Both the position numbers and the translations under genes were made by a program. DNA of 47,399 nucleotides from a virus: positions 1 to 47,399 of IMG/VR virus record IMGVR_UViG_3300045141_000011, one strand, 5' to 3'. Under the pieces are notes generated by a model that worked only from the letters and a program-made list of their open reading frames with translations, did not search any database and was not told where the DNA came from. Of the stretch, positions 1-8,097 are shown piece after piece (the first letter of the stretch is position 1; each line of letters starts with the position of its first letter).

Positions 1-127
1 ACTGGTGCTGGCCATCAACCAAGACTATATGCTTGGGCCGTTTCCGCAGGTGGAGTTCAATGATGGTAATGGTGCCTGCAACTTCACGTTGACTTCTGTG
101 ACGGCCATCAGCATCGCAGCGGTGAGG
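1..127. repeat. Terminal direct repeat, left copy
   Basis: These 127 bases are identical to the last 127 bases of the window (47273-47399). An open reading frame continues in phase through the repeat into unique sequence on both sides. A length of exactly 127 nt matches a common largest assembly k-mer, so this is most likely the overlap left when a circular contig is written linearly, not a packaged physical repeat. Confidence 0.95.
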
Positions 128-142
128 CTCGGCAGTAATTAG
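1..142 (+). CDS. C-terminal part of junction-spanning small structural-type protein
   Basis: This is the 3' end of the gene that starts at 47019. Reading begins at base 2 in phase and stops with TAG at 140-142. Joined across the circular junction the product is 131 residues. This part contains the segment GPFPQVEFNDGNG followed by a beta-rich end. That pattern, a hydrophobic strand, then GPFP, then FND, recurs in small beta-sandwich phage proteins encoded near head genes, often annotated as putative structural or decoration proteins. The function is inferred from that resemblance and from its place between terminase and portal. It is split here only because of where the circle was opened. Confidence 0.85.
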   Translation, partial: LVLAINQDYMLGPFPQVEFNDGNGACNFTLTSVTAISIAAVRLGSN

Positions 143-165
143 TGCTGAGACGTATGAGCAGAACG

Positions 166-188
166 GAGGGCCGTGAAATTCGGCCCTC
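166..188 (+). terminator. Hairpin after the junction gene
   Basis: A perfect 8-bp inverted repeat (GAGGGCCG and CGGCCCTC) around a 7-nt loop lies 24 nt after the stop codon at 142 and before the ribosome binding site of the next gene. It is followed by a short AT-rich stretch rather than a clean T run, so it may be a weak terminator or an mRNA-stabilising stem. Confidence 0.5.
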
Positions 189-229
189 ACAAATTTAGGG
201 AATTACAAGAATTGAAAAGGAGAACCAAA

Positions 230-463
230 ATGCACTATAGAAACGGCCGTGAAGCGAAGAATGGTGACAAGATCGTGAAACTGGAAGCCGGGAAGGTAGT
301 CGCCTACGGCGTACTCCACAGCGCAACTCCGGGGAATGATTACTGCAACGGCAATATTGCAGTAATCCAGCCAGCCAATGACTACGCCTGCATGGTCGAT
401 TGTCTCCATGTGGATGATGTAGCGGAAGTGTTGGCCGACAAAGGCCTAGACAAACGACCTTAA
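230..463 (+). CDS. Small conserved phage protein (77 aa)
   Basis: The start at 230 is chosen because AAAGGAG lies 7-8 nt upstream; an in-frame GTG at 173 falls inside the upstream hairpin and has no ribosome binding site. The product begins MHYRNGREAKNGDKIV and looks like a small beta-barrel protein. Short proteins opening with a YxNGREAKxGDxV pattern are common in phage genomes between terminase and portal or in early regions, and none has a firm role to my knowledge. It sits between the junction gene and a glycosidase-like gene, all rightward. Function unknown. Confidence 0.85.
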   Translation: MHYRNGREAKNGDKIVKLEAGKVVAYGVLHSATPGNDYCNGNIAVIQPANDYACMVDCLHVDDVAEVLADKGLDKRP

Positions 464-520
464 GGTAAATAGGGACTTAAGTATATAAATCCCCAAATTT
501 AATAAAGGGAGACCCAGTAT

Positions 521-1423
521 ATGAGTACTATCGCAGTCAATCTTATCAAGCCTGAGTTGGACCGCCTGCCCACTCAGCGTCTGTACATGGCAGAACAAGC
601 GTGGGGAAACTTGAAGGGAACGCACGGCAACTTCTCGTATGACAACGACAATCCTGGATACGTTCATCAGCACGTTGCTTCTTGCCTTTATATGGCTGGT
701 GCCAAGAAGCTGGTGTTCCTGCCGAACGTGTACGGCATTCCAGACAAGGCAGCGCCGACTGAACTGTACCTGCCGTTGCTTGATGCTGAATGCAAGGCGC
801 AGGGCGCGCAGTGGTGCGTTCAGGTTGACAAAGGTATGGTCAACCATGCCAGTGATCCAACGGCCACGCTGCAGGCCCAGATCAATCGCTACTCGCAGCT
901 GTATTTCGGTTCGCAGGCGTACTTGAAAGACTCTGGCGGCAAGCCTGCGATCTTTGAGTTCGGCGTAAAGAAGCTGATTCCAAACTGGGATGGCTTCTGT
1001 TCCATCAACAACAAATTCACTTTCATTTGTCAGCAGAACGGTACACACTCGGCGCCTGCCTGTTACGCCTGGATCAACCCGTTTGATGGCAATTGGACGC
1101 CTCAAAAATATCTGCAGTCTTTTGTTGCCAATCCTGCGACAAACATCATTCCGGCCGTGTGGCGCGCCTTCAACGATGGCAATCCAGCGAACGAAGCGCG
1201 CAGCGTTTGGAACGTTGACCAGCCTGCACGCGTCCACAAGTCCATTGATCCTGCTACTGGTAAGACGTTGCTGTCTGAACTGGTTGATGTGCTGGTGGCC
1301 ACCAAGCGCACGTTTGAAGGCGTGATCTACGCCACCAGCAATGACAAGCAAGAAGGATCAGCAAGCGAAACGTTCTTCAACTTGGAGTACGATCTCAGCA
1401 GATGGCCCAATCTTCAGTTGTAA
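521..1423 (+). CDS. Putative TIM-barrel glycoside-hydrolase-like protein
   Basis: A 300-residue soluble protein with no signal peptide, preceded by AAAGGGAG 11 nt before ATG. Alternating hydrophobic strand and helix segments (for example KKLVFLPNVYG near 65-75, GAQWCVQVDKG near 95-105, KPAIFEFG near 141-148, and PAVWRAFNDGNP near 211-222) resemble (beta/alpha)8 glycosidases such as the GH71/GH99 group, but I cannot point to a certain catalytic acid pair, so this is a fold-level guess. Its position directly before the portal gene is unusual for a hydrolase. It may be a virion-associated enzyme acting on capsule or exopolysaccharide, or a non-catalytic structural protein. The next gene starts 16 nt after its stop. 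Confidence 0.8.
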   Translation: MSTIAVNLIKPELDRLPTQRLYMAEQAWGNLKGTHGNFSYDNDNPGYVHQHVASCLYMAGAKKLVFLPNVYGIPDKAAPTELYLPLLDAECKAQGAQWCVQVDKGMVNHASDPTATLQAQINRYSQLYFGSQAYLKDSGGKPAIFEFGVKKLIPNWDGFCSINNKFTFICQQNGTHSAPACYAWINPFDGNWTPQKYLQSFVANPATNIIPAVWRAFNDGNPANEARSVWNVDQPARVHKSIDPATGKTLLSELVDVLVATKRTFEGVIYATSNDKQEGSASETFFNLEYDLSRWPNLQL

Positions 1424-1438
1424 GAATAAGGAGTCGGC

Positions 1439-3010
1439 ATGAAAAAGAAAGCGCAACGCAGGCCCACCAAGACGTCGGGTTCACAGCGTCTTGGCTTGTC
1501 ACCTGATCAGTTCAGCGAAGTGCTGGACTTCTTAGAAACAGTTCCGGGCCTGCAGGAAGCGTACACTCGCGCTGACATTGAGCTGGCGCTGGATGACCGG
1601 GGATGGATAGTCCCCGGTCGCCAGTGGACAGCTGCAGATTTGGACACTACCACGCGCACTACCTTAGTTGCGAAGAGCCGCCTGTATTGGAACCGTGATC
1701 CTCTAGCAAAGCAGGCCGTTCGCCTGTGGACAGATTACTCGCTTGGAAATGGCATGGTGTACAACTGCGACGATACTACTGTGCAGGCCACGCTTGAAGC
1801 GTTCTGCAAGCATCGCCGTAATAAGCACTTGATGGGCAGCGAGGGCCAGCGTCGCAGCAGTAAGAAGCTTCTGGTGGATGGTGAACTTTTCTTCGCAATT
1901 TTTGATGATGAACCTGTAAAGACAATACGGCGCATTGATTGTCTGCAGATAACAGACTTCATAACTGACCCTGACGATGATGAACACGTGCTGGGCTATC
2001 GCCGTCTTACGGCGGCCAACAAAATTCTGTATTACGCTGATTGGAGGTGCGATGATGATGACCTTACTCTTCTGTCTCAGCAGAAGGATCCGCAAACTAA
2101 GGGGATCATCGGAAATGAAGTCCAAGCAGATGTCAAGATCTACCACATTCCTTTTGACACACTTGTCAAGCGAGGAAATGGGTTGCTGTTCGCGGTCTGC
2201 GACTGGAGCAAGGAACACAGGCGCTTCATGGAAGCGCGCGTCGCCATTACGCAAGCCTTGGCAAAATTCGCATGGAAAGGCGAAGTTCAAGGTGGCCAAG
2301 CGGTCATAGACAATCTGCGCCGTCAGCTAGAAAGCAGCTATGCGCAGGCTGGCATGACCACCACTGAGCGGCATCCGCAGAACGCGCCTGCTTCTACGTG
2401 GTTGCAGAATAAAGGCGTCAATATGACGCCCATGCCTCGCAGCACAGGCGCTGGTGATGCTGAAGGAGATGGCAACCAGTTGAAGTTGATGGTCAGCGCA
2501 GGCACTGGCATCATGCTGCATTACTTCGGCGATCCCAGCACTGGCAACCTCGCCACGGCCACGGCCATGGAACTGCCGATGTTGAAGATGTTTGAAAGCT
2601 ATCAGCAACTGTGGGCCGATGCTTATCGTGATCTGTTCTCAGTTGTTCTTGATGAGGACTTGGATACTGAACCAGCCATTATTGACGTTGATCTGCCGCC
2701 AATTCTTGCTGACGACCTGCAGAAGCTGGGCACGTTTATTACTGCCGTGGCTGGCGTGTTTCCAGAAGTCAAGGTGCCGGAAGTGCTGCAGATGTGCTTG
2801 ATCAGTCTCGGCATTAACAACATAAGTGAGGTGATGGACGCTATAAAGGTTCAGCGCGAAAAGAATGACAAGGCAGCCGCTGAACTACTGAAGAATCCGC
2901 CGCCTGTGGTTCCGGGTGCCGCTGGTGGGCCGCCTGCCGTAACACAAAGCGCTGAAGCGATGATTAAGTTTGCTGAAGCTGTAATGAAGCTAGAAAAGTT
3001 GATGAGTTGA
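1439..3010 (+). CDS. Portal protein
   Basis: This 523-residue protein has the length and order expected for a phage portal: an acidic helical N-terminus, a central region with NRDPLAKQAVRLWTDYSLG near 83-101 and the QALAKFAWKG helix, and a C-terminal region containing LHYFGDPSTGNLATATAMELP around 361-380, where portals carry the clip/tunnel elements. The portal is the dodecameric channel at one capsid vertex through which terminase packages DNA and to which the neck attaches. The C-terminus is proline/alanine-rich and then coiled. AAGGAG lies 7 nt before ATG. The MuF-type minor head gene follows after a few small genes, as usual. Confidence 0.93.
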   Translation: MKKKAQRRPTKTSGSQRLGLSPDQFSEVLDFLETVPGLQEAYTRADIELALDDRGWIVPGRQWTAADLDTTTRTTLVAKSRLYWNRDPLAKQAVRLWTDYSLGNGMVYNCDDTTVQATLEAFCKHRRNKHLMGSEGQRRSSKKLLVDGELFFAIFDDEPVKTIRRIDCLQITDFITDPDDDEHVLGYRRLTAANKILYYADWRCDDDDLTLLSQQKDPQTKGIIGNEVQADVKIYHIPFDTLVKRGNGLLFAVCDWSKEHRRFMEARVAITQALAKFAWKGEVQGGQAVIDNLRRQLESSYAQAGMTTTERHPQNAPASTWLQNKGVNMTPMPRSTGAGDAEGDGNQLKLMVSAGTGIMLHYFGDPSTGNLATATAMELPMLKMFESYQQLWADAYRDLFSVVLDEDLDTEPAIIDVDLPPILADDLQKLGTFITAVAGVFPEVKVPEVLQMCLISLGINNISEVMDAIKVQREKNDKAAAELLKNPPPVVPGAAGGPPAVTQSAEAMIKFAEAVMKLEKLMS

Positions 3011-3649
3011 GTGCTACATGGAGAAGCGTACTCAGTGTTGGAAAGTAGATTAGAAAGATGGGGAAATATGATGCTTGGTTCAAGCTTGCAATCTCTGGGT
3101 TACTTGCTATTGCTGGCAAGCTGCTACTTCATTTTGTTGAGCGCGCTGAAAGGCGTGCGGATAAAGCTGAAGAAAGAAAAGAGCAGGAGAGGCGGCACGT
3201 TGCCAGACGCAGCCATGACAGTGTACGCGATACTCACAAACGAGCGCATCATAACACAAGCAATGATGGCTAGAATGCTGGTTATCGGTTTGGCTGTGGG
3301 ATTCGTTGCAGGTTACAACGGAAAAGTTATTCAACATTATCACAGCGTGGAAACGTTCAACGCAAACCTGAACAATCAACCAGATAAGATTTTCGGTATT
3401 CACGTGCTGCATTTTGTGGGTGACGGGAAATACTTGGTGCGCATTCCGAACAATAGCAAGCCAGAATGTGTTCACGAAGATTGCACTATGAAGTTTTACC
3501 CGTTTGTTCCTGAGTTTGAAGATGACAGCTACCTTGAATGGATAAAACTGCGCTGGACTCCGCAGGGAATCAATGTCGCTGATCCTGATCTAGGGTACAA
3601 AGTTCTTCGTGCAAACGGCGAACCAGTAAAGTTTTCGCAAGTTCGGTAA
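3011..3649 (+). CDS. Predicted two-TM membrane protein, start uncertain
   Basis: The frame opens at a GTG immediately after the portal stop and runs 212 codons. The internal ATG at 3071 has GGGGA at a better distance and may be the true start. Hydrophobic segments lie near residues 29-45 (GYLLLLASCYFILLSAL) and 88-103 (MLVIGLAVGFVAGY), followed by a soluble C-terminal domain with two close Cys residues. The first third overlaps a second plausible reading frame at 3058-3273. If that one is real, this gene probably starts at the ATGATG at 3263/3266, giving a 128-residue protein coupled to it. No family recognised. Confidence 0.55.
   Translation: MLHGEAYSVLESRLERWGNMMLGSSLQSLGYLLLLASCYFILLSALKGVRIKLKKEKSRRGGTLPDAAMTVYAILTNERIITQAMMARMLVIGLAVGFVAGYNGKVIQHYHSVETFNANLNNQPDKIFGIHVLHFVGDGKYLVRIPNNSKPECVHEDCTMKFYPFVPEFEDDSYLEWIKLRWTPQGINVADPDLGYKVLRANGEPVKFSQVR
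3058..3273 (+). CDS. Alternative small membrane protein (71 aa) overlapping the previous frame
   Basis: This frame encodes one hydrophobic segment (residues 7-27) followed by a long charged helix rich in Glu, Arg and Lys, a layout often seen in small phage membrane proteins. Its TAG stop at 3271-3273 overlaps an ATGATG in the other frame, which would give classic translational coupling. Its ribosome binding site is weak. Only one of the two overlapping frames between 3058 and 3262 is likely to be used as the main product, and codon use does not settle which. Function unknown. Confidence 0.4.
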   Translation: MGKYDAWFKLAISGLLAIAGKLLLHFVERAERRADKAEERKEQERRHVARRSHDSVRDTHKRAHHNTSNDG

Positions 3650-3671
3650 CTCTATAGAAAGGAGAAACCAT

Positions 3672-3896
3672 ATGGCCAAGAAAAAGAAAGCTGAGCGCGC
3701 TGCTGATGAACCGATTGAACCGATCAAGGCGCGAGTCAGGCTGGTGGTGCAGGCAAACGGCGAACTCAAGATGTGGATTGACGATCCCGCAACCTTGGAA
3801 GAGCTTGAATCAGGCGTGCACTACGAAGCTGAGCTGTCACTGACTGAGTGGACGCCTACAACGTCTGCTGATGGCGGTGACAAGCCTCCGCACTAG
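3672..3896 (+). CDS. Small hypothetical protein (74 aa)
   Basis: A strong AAAGGAG lies 6 nt before ATG. The protein opens with a lysine-rich stretch (AKKKKAE), then has a short beta-rich core (ARVRLVVQANGELKMWIDD), and ends in an acidic Pro/Gly tail. There are no membrane segments or metal-binding residues. It lies in the portal to MuF interval, where phages of this layout carry variable small genes. I do not recognise a family and infer no function. Confidence 0.75.
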   Translation: MAKKKKAERAADEPIEPIKARVRLVVQANGELKMWIDDPATLEELESGVHYEAELSLTEWTPTTSADGGDKPPH

Positions 3897-3947
3897 AACC
3901 AAGCAACCTGGAACAATGTTGTTCAAACGTCAAACAAGGAGCTGTCT

Positions 3948-4109
3948 ATGTGGCAATTCGCAGGTGGAGTGGTAACAGGTGGCGCGCTGGTGTACCTGTA
4001 TTACAGGTTCGGCAACAAAGCGGCCCAGCTGGGCCGTGAGCTGCTGCAGCGCGCACAGAATGACATCAAAGTTGCGGAAATGCACGTGAGGTCATTCACA
4101 GTAAGATGA
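3948..4109 (+). CDS. Very small membrane-type protein (53 aa)
   Basis: The gene has AAGGAG about 8 nt before ATG and encodes a hydrophobic N-terminus (WQFAGGVVTGGALVYLYY) followed by an amphipathic helix with QLGRELLQRAQND. Its TGA overlaps the ATG of the MuF-type gene (ATGA at 4106-4109), so the two are translationally coupled. One transmembrane helix is likely, with the charged helix in the cytoplasm. No function can be assigned. Confidence 0.7.
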   Translation: MWQFAGGVVTGGALVYLYYRFGNKAAQLGRELLQRAQNDIKVAEMHVRSFTVR

Positions 4110-4912
4110 AACTGCTGAACTTCATTACGGCCCTGACTGAACGCGCTACGCGCCCGGGATTGCTGGGTGTCGCTGGACGCGGCCTTGAGCGTAGATGCAC
4201 GCGTGAGGTCGGGGCTTATTTTCGCGATCTAGCAGTTGACATCTACAAAGTCAGGCTTGAAGAAGTGGCTGGGCCGCACGGCAGTAACGACGAAGATATA
4301 GTGCGCCACGCCATTATGATGAAGCTTTCAAATGTTCTACGACGTCATACAAGCGTGTTGAAGCTGGTTCTGCAGAACAACTTGGCAGCGGCCTACGAAC
4401 TGGCGCTGCTGATTGAATACCATCAAGAAGCCAAACGCGATATTCAGCAGAAGGGATTGGACAAGCTAGGGCCAAGCGGCGAAGTGGCCGCCAAGTGGGC
4501 CAGCCAGAGTACTGCAGACTTGGTAACTGGCATTAACGATACTACGCAGAAGCAGATAGCTGATGTGATCATGCAGGGCATACGCGATCGCGCTGGCGTT
4601 GGCGGAACAGGTCGCTTGATACGTGATGTGCTGGAAAATGCCAGTAGATATCGCGCTGAAATGATAGCCAGCACAGAAATGAACAGAGCCATGAGTACGG
4701 CGGCCCTGCAGAAGATGGGCGCAATAGGCATTGAGTACAAGCAGATTATTCTTAGCGATAATGCCTGCCCTGTATGCGAAGATGCAGCTGATCAGGATCC
4801 ACTGCCTGTTGACGAAGACTACGATACTGATGACGGTCCGCAGGCTGGGCCGCCATTTCACCCGAACTGCCGTTGTGCTGTAACTGGTGCACGGCCTCCT
4901 GAGGAGGAGTAG
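4106..4912 (+). CDS. MuF-like minor head protein
   Basis: A 268-residue protein of the phage Mu gpF / SPP1 gp7 type, which joins the portal region inside the procapsid and is thought to help head assembly or DNA ejection. The diagnostic C-terminal part contains the helical RAEMIASTEMNRAMSTAAL stretch near 187-205, then CPVCEDAADQDPLP near 225-238, then FHPNCRC near 251-257, so Cys and His residues form a probable metal site. The position between portal and head protease agrees with the family. It starts with an ATGA overlap with the preceding 53-codon gene. Confidence 0.88.
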   Translation: MKLLNFITALTERATRPGLLGVAGRGLERRCTREVGAYFRDLAVDIYKVRLEEVAGPHGSNDEDIVRHAIMMKLSNVLRRHTSVLKLVLQNNLAAAYELALLIEYHQEAKRDIQQKGLDKLGPSGEVAAKWASQSTADLVTGINDTTQKQIADVIMQGIRDRAGVGGTGRLIRDVLENASRYRAEMIASTEMNRAMSTAALQKMGAIGIEYKQIILSDNACPVCEDAADQDPLPVDEDYDTDDGPQAGPPFHPNCRCAVTGARPPEEE

Positions 4913-4914
4913 GT

Positions 4915-6273
4915 ATGAAAAGCAGAATTATATTTCCTGCTGAAGCAAGCCTGAGCACCAGCGCCAGCTTCAGTGCTATTCGTGACAAAGTTTCCAACGC
5001 TCTTATGATGAACGTGCGCGCAGGCGTTGACATGGATTGCGATGGCGACGGCATGGATGACACAAACGATTACGCTTGGGTACAGGACATCTACCCAAGT
5101 TCAGTCATCTACAGCATGAACGGATGTCTGTATCAGTGTGACTACAAGATAGATAAGAACGACAAGGTCACGTTCGGTACGCCACAAGAAGTTGAGACAG
5201 TGTACAAGCCTGTCGGTGAATCTATGCGAGTATGGGCACTGCAGGCCACCAGTTTGAAGGAGGCAGCATACGATGCAGCCACAGGTAAGCTCACCATCAA
5301 AGTGATTGAAGCTGGTTTCAACAAGGGTAAGGGCCGTTACTACCCAGCAGAAACATTGAAGCGTGATTACAAGATCTTTGAAGGTGCCAAGATGTTCGCT
5401 GATCACCAGACTGACGCTGAGGCAAGAGTGCGTCCGGAGGGCAGCGTTCACAACTGGGTGGCCAATGTTCAAAAAGTGTGGGCGGAAAGCAGCGGCACCA
5501 TTCGTGCCGAGGCTTGCGTGATAGATCCGCCCTTCAAAGCCAAGTTGGCAACTTTGGCTGAAAAGAATCTACTGGGCGAAATGGGAATTTCCATTCGCGC
5601 AGTCGGTGAAGCGCGTGAGCGCGAAGTGGAGGGCGTCAAAACGAACTATGTTGAGAGCCTGCTGCGCGCGCGATCCGTTGATTTCGTGACCTACGCTGGC
5701 GCAGGCGGCCAAGTAGAAGCGATGGAGTCAAGTACGGCCAACGAGTTTGATCTGGACATTGTGACTGAAGCGCAACTGCGCGAACGTCGCCCTGACCTTG
5801 TCACGCTTGTTGAATCTTCCGCCTCGGAGAAGAATATGAAAACTCTGGAACAGCAACTTCAGGAAGCCACCACGGCCTTGGAAACCGAGCGCACAGAGCA
5901 CGGCAAGACCAAGACCAAACTCACGGAGGCGGAAACGGCCACGAAGAAACAGGCCGCTGCCACCGAGCTCACTAAACTTCTAACTGAATCCAAGCTTCCC
6001 GCAGCTGCGCAGGACAAGCTGAAGAAGCAGTTTGAAAACGCCACTGAAGTCAAAGGTATAAAGGAAGCCATTGACGACGAAGTGGCCTACATCAAGTCTG
6101 TCGGCGGCACCGGAACAGCGGCAACTGGCACCACCACCAAGAAGAACCTCGGCGCCAAGGATAACAGCTCTCATGAAGAAAAAGACAAGAGCGGCGAAAA
6201 GCCGAATCTGGTTGAAGCCTTCAGCTTGCTGATGCCGAACAAGAAAGAAGCTGAGCTGGCCGCGAGCAGGTAG
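4915..6273 (+). CDS. Capsid maturation protease fused to scaffold
   Basis: The 452-residue product has two parts. Residues about 125-270 resemble phage prohead serine proteases: ADHQ with His164 after a GKGRYYP strand, GISI with Ser226, and the SVDFVTYAGAGG segment at 254-265 that closes the fold. Residues about 308-365 form a coiled coil, followed by a Gly/Thr linker and a charged C-terminus, as expected of a scaffolding domain. Such proteins shape the procapsid shell and then digest the core. A GAGGAGG site precedes the ATG. An internal start for the scaffold part is listed separately. Protease class is inferred from motif order. Confidence 0.85.
   Translation: MKSRIIFPAEASLSTSASFSAIRDKVSNALMMNVRAGVDMDCDGDGMDDTNDYAWVQDIYPSSVIYSMNGCLYQCDYKIDKNDKVTFGTPQEVETVYKPVGESMRVWALQATSLKEAAYDAATGKLTIKVIEAGFNKGKGRYYPAETLKRDYKIFEGAKMFADHQTDAEARVRPEGSVHNWVANVQKVWAESSGTIRAEACVIDPPFKAKLATLAEKNLLGEMGISIRAVGEAREREVEGVKTNYVESLLRARSVDFVTYAGAGGQVEAMESSTANEFDLDIVTEAQLRERRPDLVTLVESSASEKNMKTLEQQLQEATTALETERTEHGKTKTKLTEAETATKKQAAATELTKLLTESKLPAAAQDKLKKQFENATEVKGIKEAIDDEVAYIKSVGGTGTAATGTTTKKNLGAKDNSSHEEKDKSGEKPNLVEAFSLLMPNKKEAELAASR
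5836..6273 (+). CDS. Nested in-frame scaffold protein (internal start)
   Basis: Inside the protease-scaffold gene an ATG at 5836 (Met308 of the long form) is preceded by GGAGAAG at 5826-5832, a near ideal ribosome binding site and spacing. Translation from it would give a 145-residue protein: the coiled coil beginning MKTLEQQLQEATTALE, the Thr/Gly linker and the charged tail, without the protease. This mirrors the lambda C/Nu3 arrangement, where free scaffold is made in excess from an internal start. The site is visible in the sequence; its use is inferred. Confidence 0.6.
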   Translation: MKTLEQQLQEATTALETERTEHGKTKTKLTEAETATKKQAAATELTKLLTESKLPAAAQDKLKKQFENATEVKGIKEAIDDEVAYIKSVGGTGTAATGTTTKKNLGAKDNSSHEEKDKSGEKPNLVEAFSLLMPNKKEAELAASR

Positions 6274-6332
6274 TTTGCGCAGGGCCACGGTAGTAGAAAC
6301 AAAAATTTGAATTTGAAAGGGAGCAAAGGTTT

Positions 6333-6758
6333 ATGAAAAACTTCTTACAGCCCGGAGATCAGGTGTCGCTTCTGGCTTCTCAGTGGGTTCACCCTGCGCA
6401 CGCTGCAGGCGATACGTACACGAACCTCGTCGGGCCTGGACAGGGCTTGGCCGTGCCCATCAATCAAGTTGAAGGCGGCGATCCTGTTGTTTGCGGCCAG
6501 CTTGTCGGCGTGGCAAACTATGATGCTCTGCAGGCCACAGATAGCGTGGTCGCAACGACGCGTGGAGTTTTCATGCTGTCTGTTGTCGGCGTTAACGCAG
6601 GCGGCAACGTGGCTGTCGCAGTGGGCGATCAGCTGTTCATTGATCCTGCTACGGCGCAGATTGACAAGAAGGTGGCGAATGTTCCGTTTGGCATTGCTCT
6701 TGGCGTGGTGCTGTCGGGTGCCACTACAAAGATCGCTGTCAAGTTGAAGAACCAGTAA
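6333..6758 (+). CDS. Capsid decoration protein (DUF2190-like)
   Basis: A 141-residue beta-rich protein with the repeating pattern of small capsid decoration or stabilisation proteins of the DUF2190 type: a run of short strands, a central GVFMLSVVGVNAGGNVAVAVGDQLFID segment in shorter pieces, and an IALGVVLSGATTKIAVKL end. These proteins trimerise on the outer capsid surface. Its place just before the major capsid gene supports the call. GGGAG precedes ATG. It shares the opening MK(N/D)FLQ with the following gene. Confidence 0.8.
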   Translation: MKNFLQPGDQVSLLASQWVHPAHAAGDTYTNLVGPGQGLAVPINQVEGGDPVVCGQLVGVANYDALQATDSVVATTRGVFMLSVVGVNAGGNVAVAVGDQLFIDPATAQIDKKVANVPFGIALGVVLSGATTKIAVKLKNQ

Positions 6759-6824
6759 CATCGGGTCTTTGAAAGGTTTCAAAATTTCAAACGGCCTGAT
6801 GTTAAGGCCATGAGGAGACATGGT

Positions 6825-8045
6825 ATGAAAGACTTTTTACAACTGATGGAGGAAGGCGACAAGTTAGAAACTAGCCTTTCCGAAGTCACCGAAACCATCA
6901 GTAACTTTGACGAGAAGCTGGTGGGCTTTATTGAACTGATCGCAAACAAGGCCAAGATGAGAAAGAACAAGTGGACGTACCTGATGAAAGAAGCAGAGAC
7001 GACCACTGACTTCCCGTTCTTGTTCGGCACCGTGTTGGAGCGCCAGCTCTACGCTAAGTACAAGGCCGCCGAACCTGACTGGCGTTCGTACATCAAGACT
7101 GGCACGCAGAACGACTTCCGGCCTAGCTGGTTGATCGGCGTGTTCGGCTTGACTGGCGGATTGGCGCAGGTGCCGATGCGCGGTGAGTACAAGATGGACG
7201 CCGTGATGGCTGATGGCAAGGTGCAGATCGCACTCAATAAGTTCGGCCGTGAGTTCGGACTGGCGTGGGAAACCCTTATCAACGATGATCTGGGCGCGCT
7301 GTCTGACATTGCTGAGCGCTTCGCACTGGCCGCACTGCGCACCGAATACCGTGCCGCGACGCAGCTGTACGTTCAGGCTGCAGGGCCGCACGTGGGCCTG
7401 TTCGGGTCTGCGCTGGTGCACCCGATTGACGGCATTGCCATCAACAATCGGTTTAGCAGCACGAACCAGCTTCCAGTCACTGACAGCACTGGCGCACAGG
7501 CCAACGTGACTCCTGTCTTCAACATCACGAACCTCGCTGGCGCGGCCAGCGTTCTGCGCCGTTTCACTGATGCAGATGGTGAGCCCGTCATCTTTGACGG
7601 CTTTGAACTGGTGGTGCCGCCTCGCCTGGAAGTGCCGATGCTGCAGGCTTTGAACCCTGCCAACATCATCATGTCCGCTGGCGACGCCACGGCTGGCACC
7701 AAGCCTGTCATTCGTTCGTCCAGCAATACCGTGCCTCAGTTGAATATCACTGGCCACGTCAACCCGTATCTGCCTATCCTGGACACCAGCGGCAATGCGG
7801 ACAAAACATGGTACCTGTTCGGGAAGCTGACGAACGCTGGCTACGCGGCTAGGTTGAACTTCCTGCGTGGACACGAATCGCCGGAAATCTGCATGAAGAA
7901 CCCGGACAAGGTCAGTCTTGGAGGAGGCGCAATGTCGCCGATGGAAGGTGACTACTCCTCTGACAGCATCCGCTGGCGCGTTCGCCACGTGCTTGGTGGC
8001 GCGCAAGTGGATCCACGCTACGCTGCAGCCTTCGTGGGTGCATAG
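6825..8045 (+). CDS. Major capsid protein (Mu gpT-like)
   Basis: A 406-residue protein placed after protease and decoration genes and followed by a strong terminator, as usual for the most abundant virion protein. Segments such as FPFLFGTVLERQLYAKYK near 60-77, KFGREFGLAWETLINDDLG near 139-157 and WYLFGKL near 325 match the Mu gpT-like / HK97-fold capsid pattern. I choose the ATG at 6825 over the ATG at 6810, because AGGAG at 6812-6816 is at the right distance only for 6825. It forms the icosahedral shell around the packaged genome. The C-terminus is not fused to anything. Confidence 0.9.
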   Translation: MKDFLQLMEEGDKLETSLSEVTETISNFDEKLVGFIELIANKAKMRKNKWTYLMKEAETTTDFPFLFGTVLERQLYAKYKAAEPDWRSYIKTGTQNDFRPSWLIGVFGLTGGLAQVPMRGEYKMDAVMADGKVQIALNKFGREFGLAWETLINDDLGALSDIAERFALAALRTEYRAATQLYVQAAGPHVGLFGSALVHPIDGIAINNRFSSTNQLPVTDSTGAQANVTPVFNITNLAGAASVLRRFTDADGEPVIFDGFELVVPPRLEVPMLQALNPANIIMSAGDATAGTKPVIRSSSNTVPQLNITGHVNPYLPILDTSGNADKTWYLFGKLTNAGYAARLNFLRGHESPEICMKNPDKVSLGGGAMSPMEGDYSSDSIRWRVRHVLGGAQVDPRYAAAFVGA

Positions 8046-8056
8046 TAGCTCCTTGG

Positions 8057-8097
8057 CCTTGGGCCGCTGGTTGCTGGCAAGGCGGCCCAAGGTTTTT
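8057..8097 (+). terminator. Rho-independent terminator after the capsid gene
   Basis: A perfect 11-bp stem (CCTTGGGCCGC with GCGGCCCAAGG) around a 14-nt loop is followed directly by TTTTT. It lies 11 nt after the capsid stop. It would limit readthrough into the neck and tail genes and give the capsid mRNA a stable 3' end. Confidence 0.9.

Noticed and set aside
1-127. Terminal repeat as a physical short direct terminal repeat of the virion DNA
   Set aside because: The repeat lies inside a coding gene, matches a standard k-mer length, and has no packaging-site features, so an assembly overlap is more likely.
446-1351. Long minus-strand open frame opposite the glycosidase-like gene
   Set aside because: It is a shadow of the rightward gene. 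It has no ribosome binding site and its codons give an Arg/Val-rich sequence without a recognisable fold.
6864-8090. 408-codon minus-strand frame opposite the major capsid gene
   Set aside because: The plus-strand capsid protein has clear family features and a terminator. The opposite frame is His/Arg-rich noise that also crosses the terminator.
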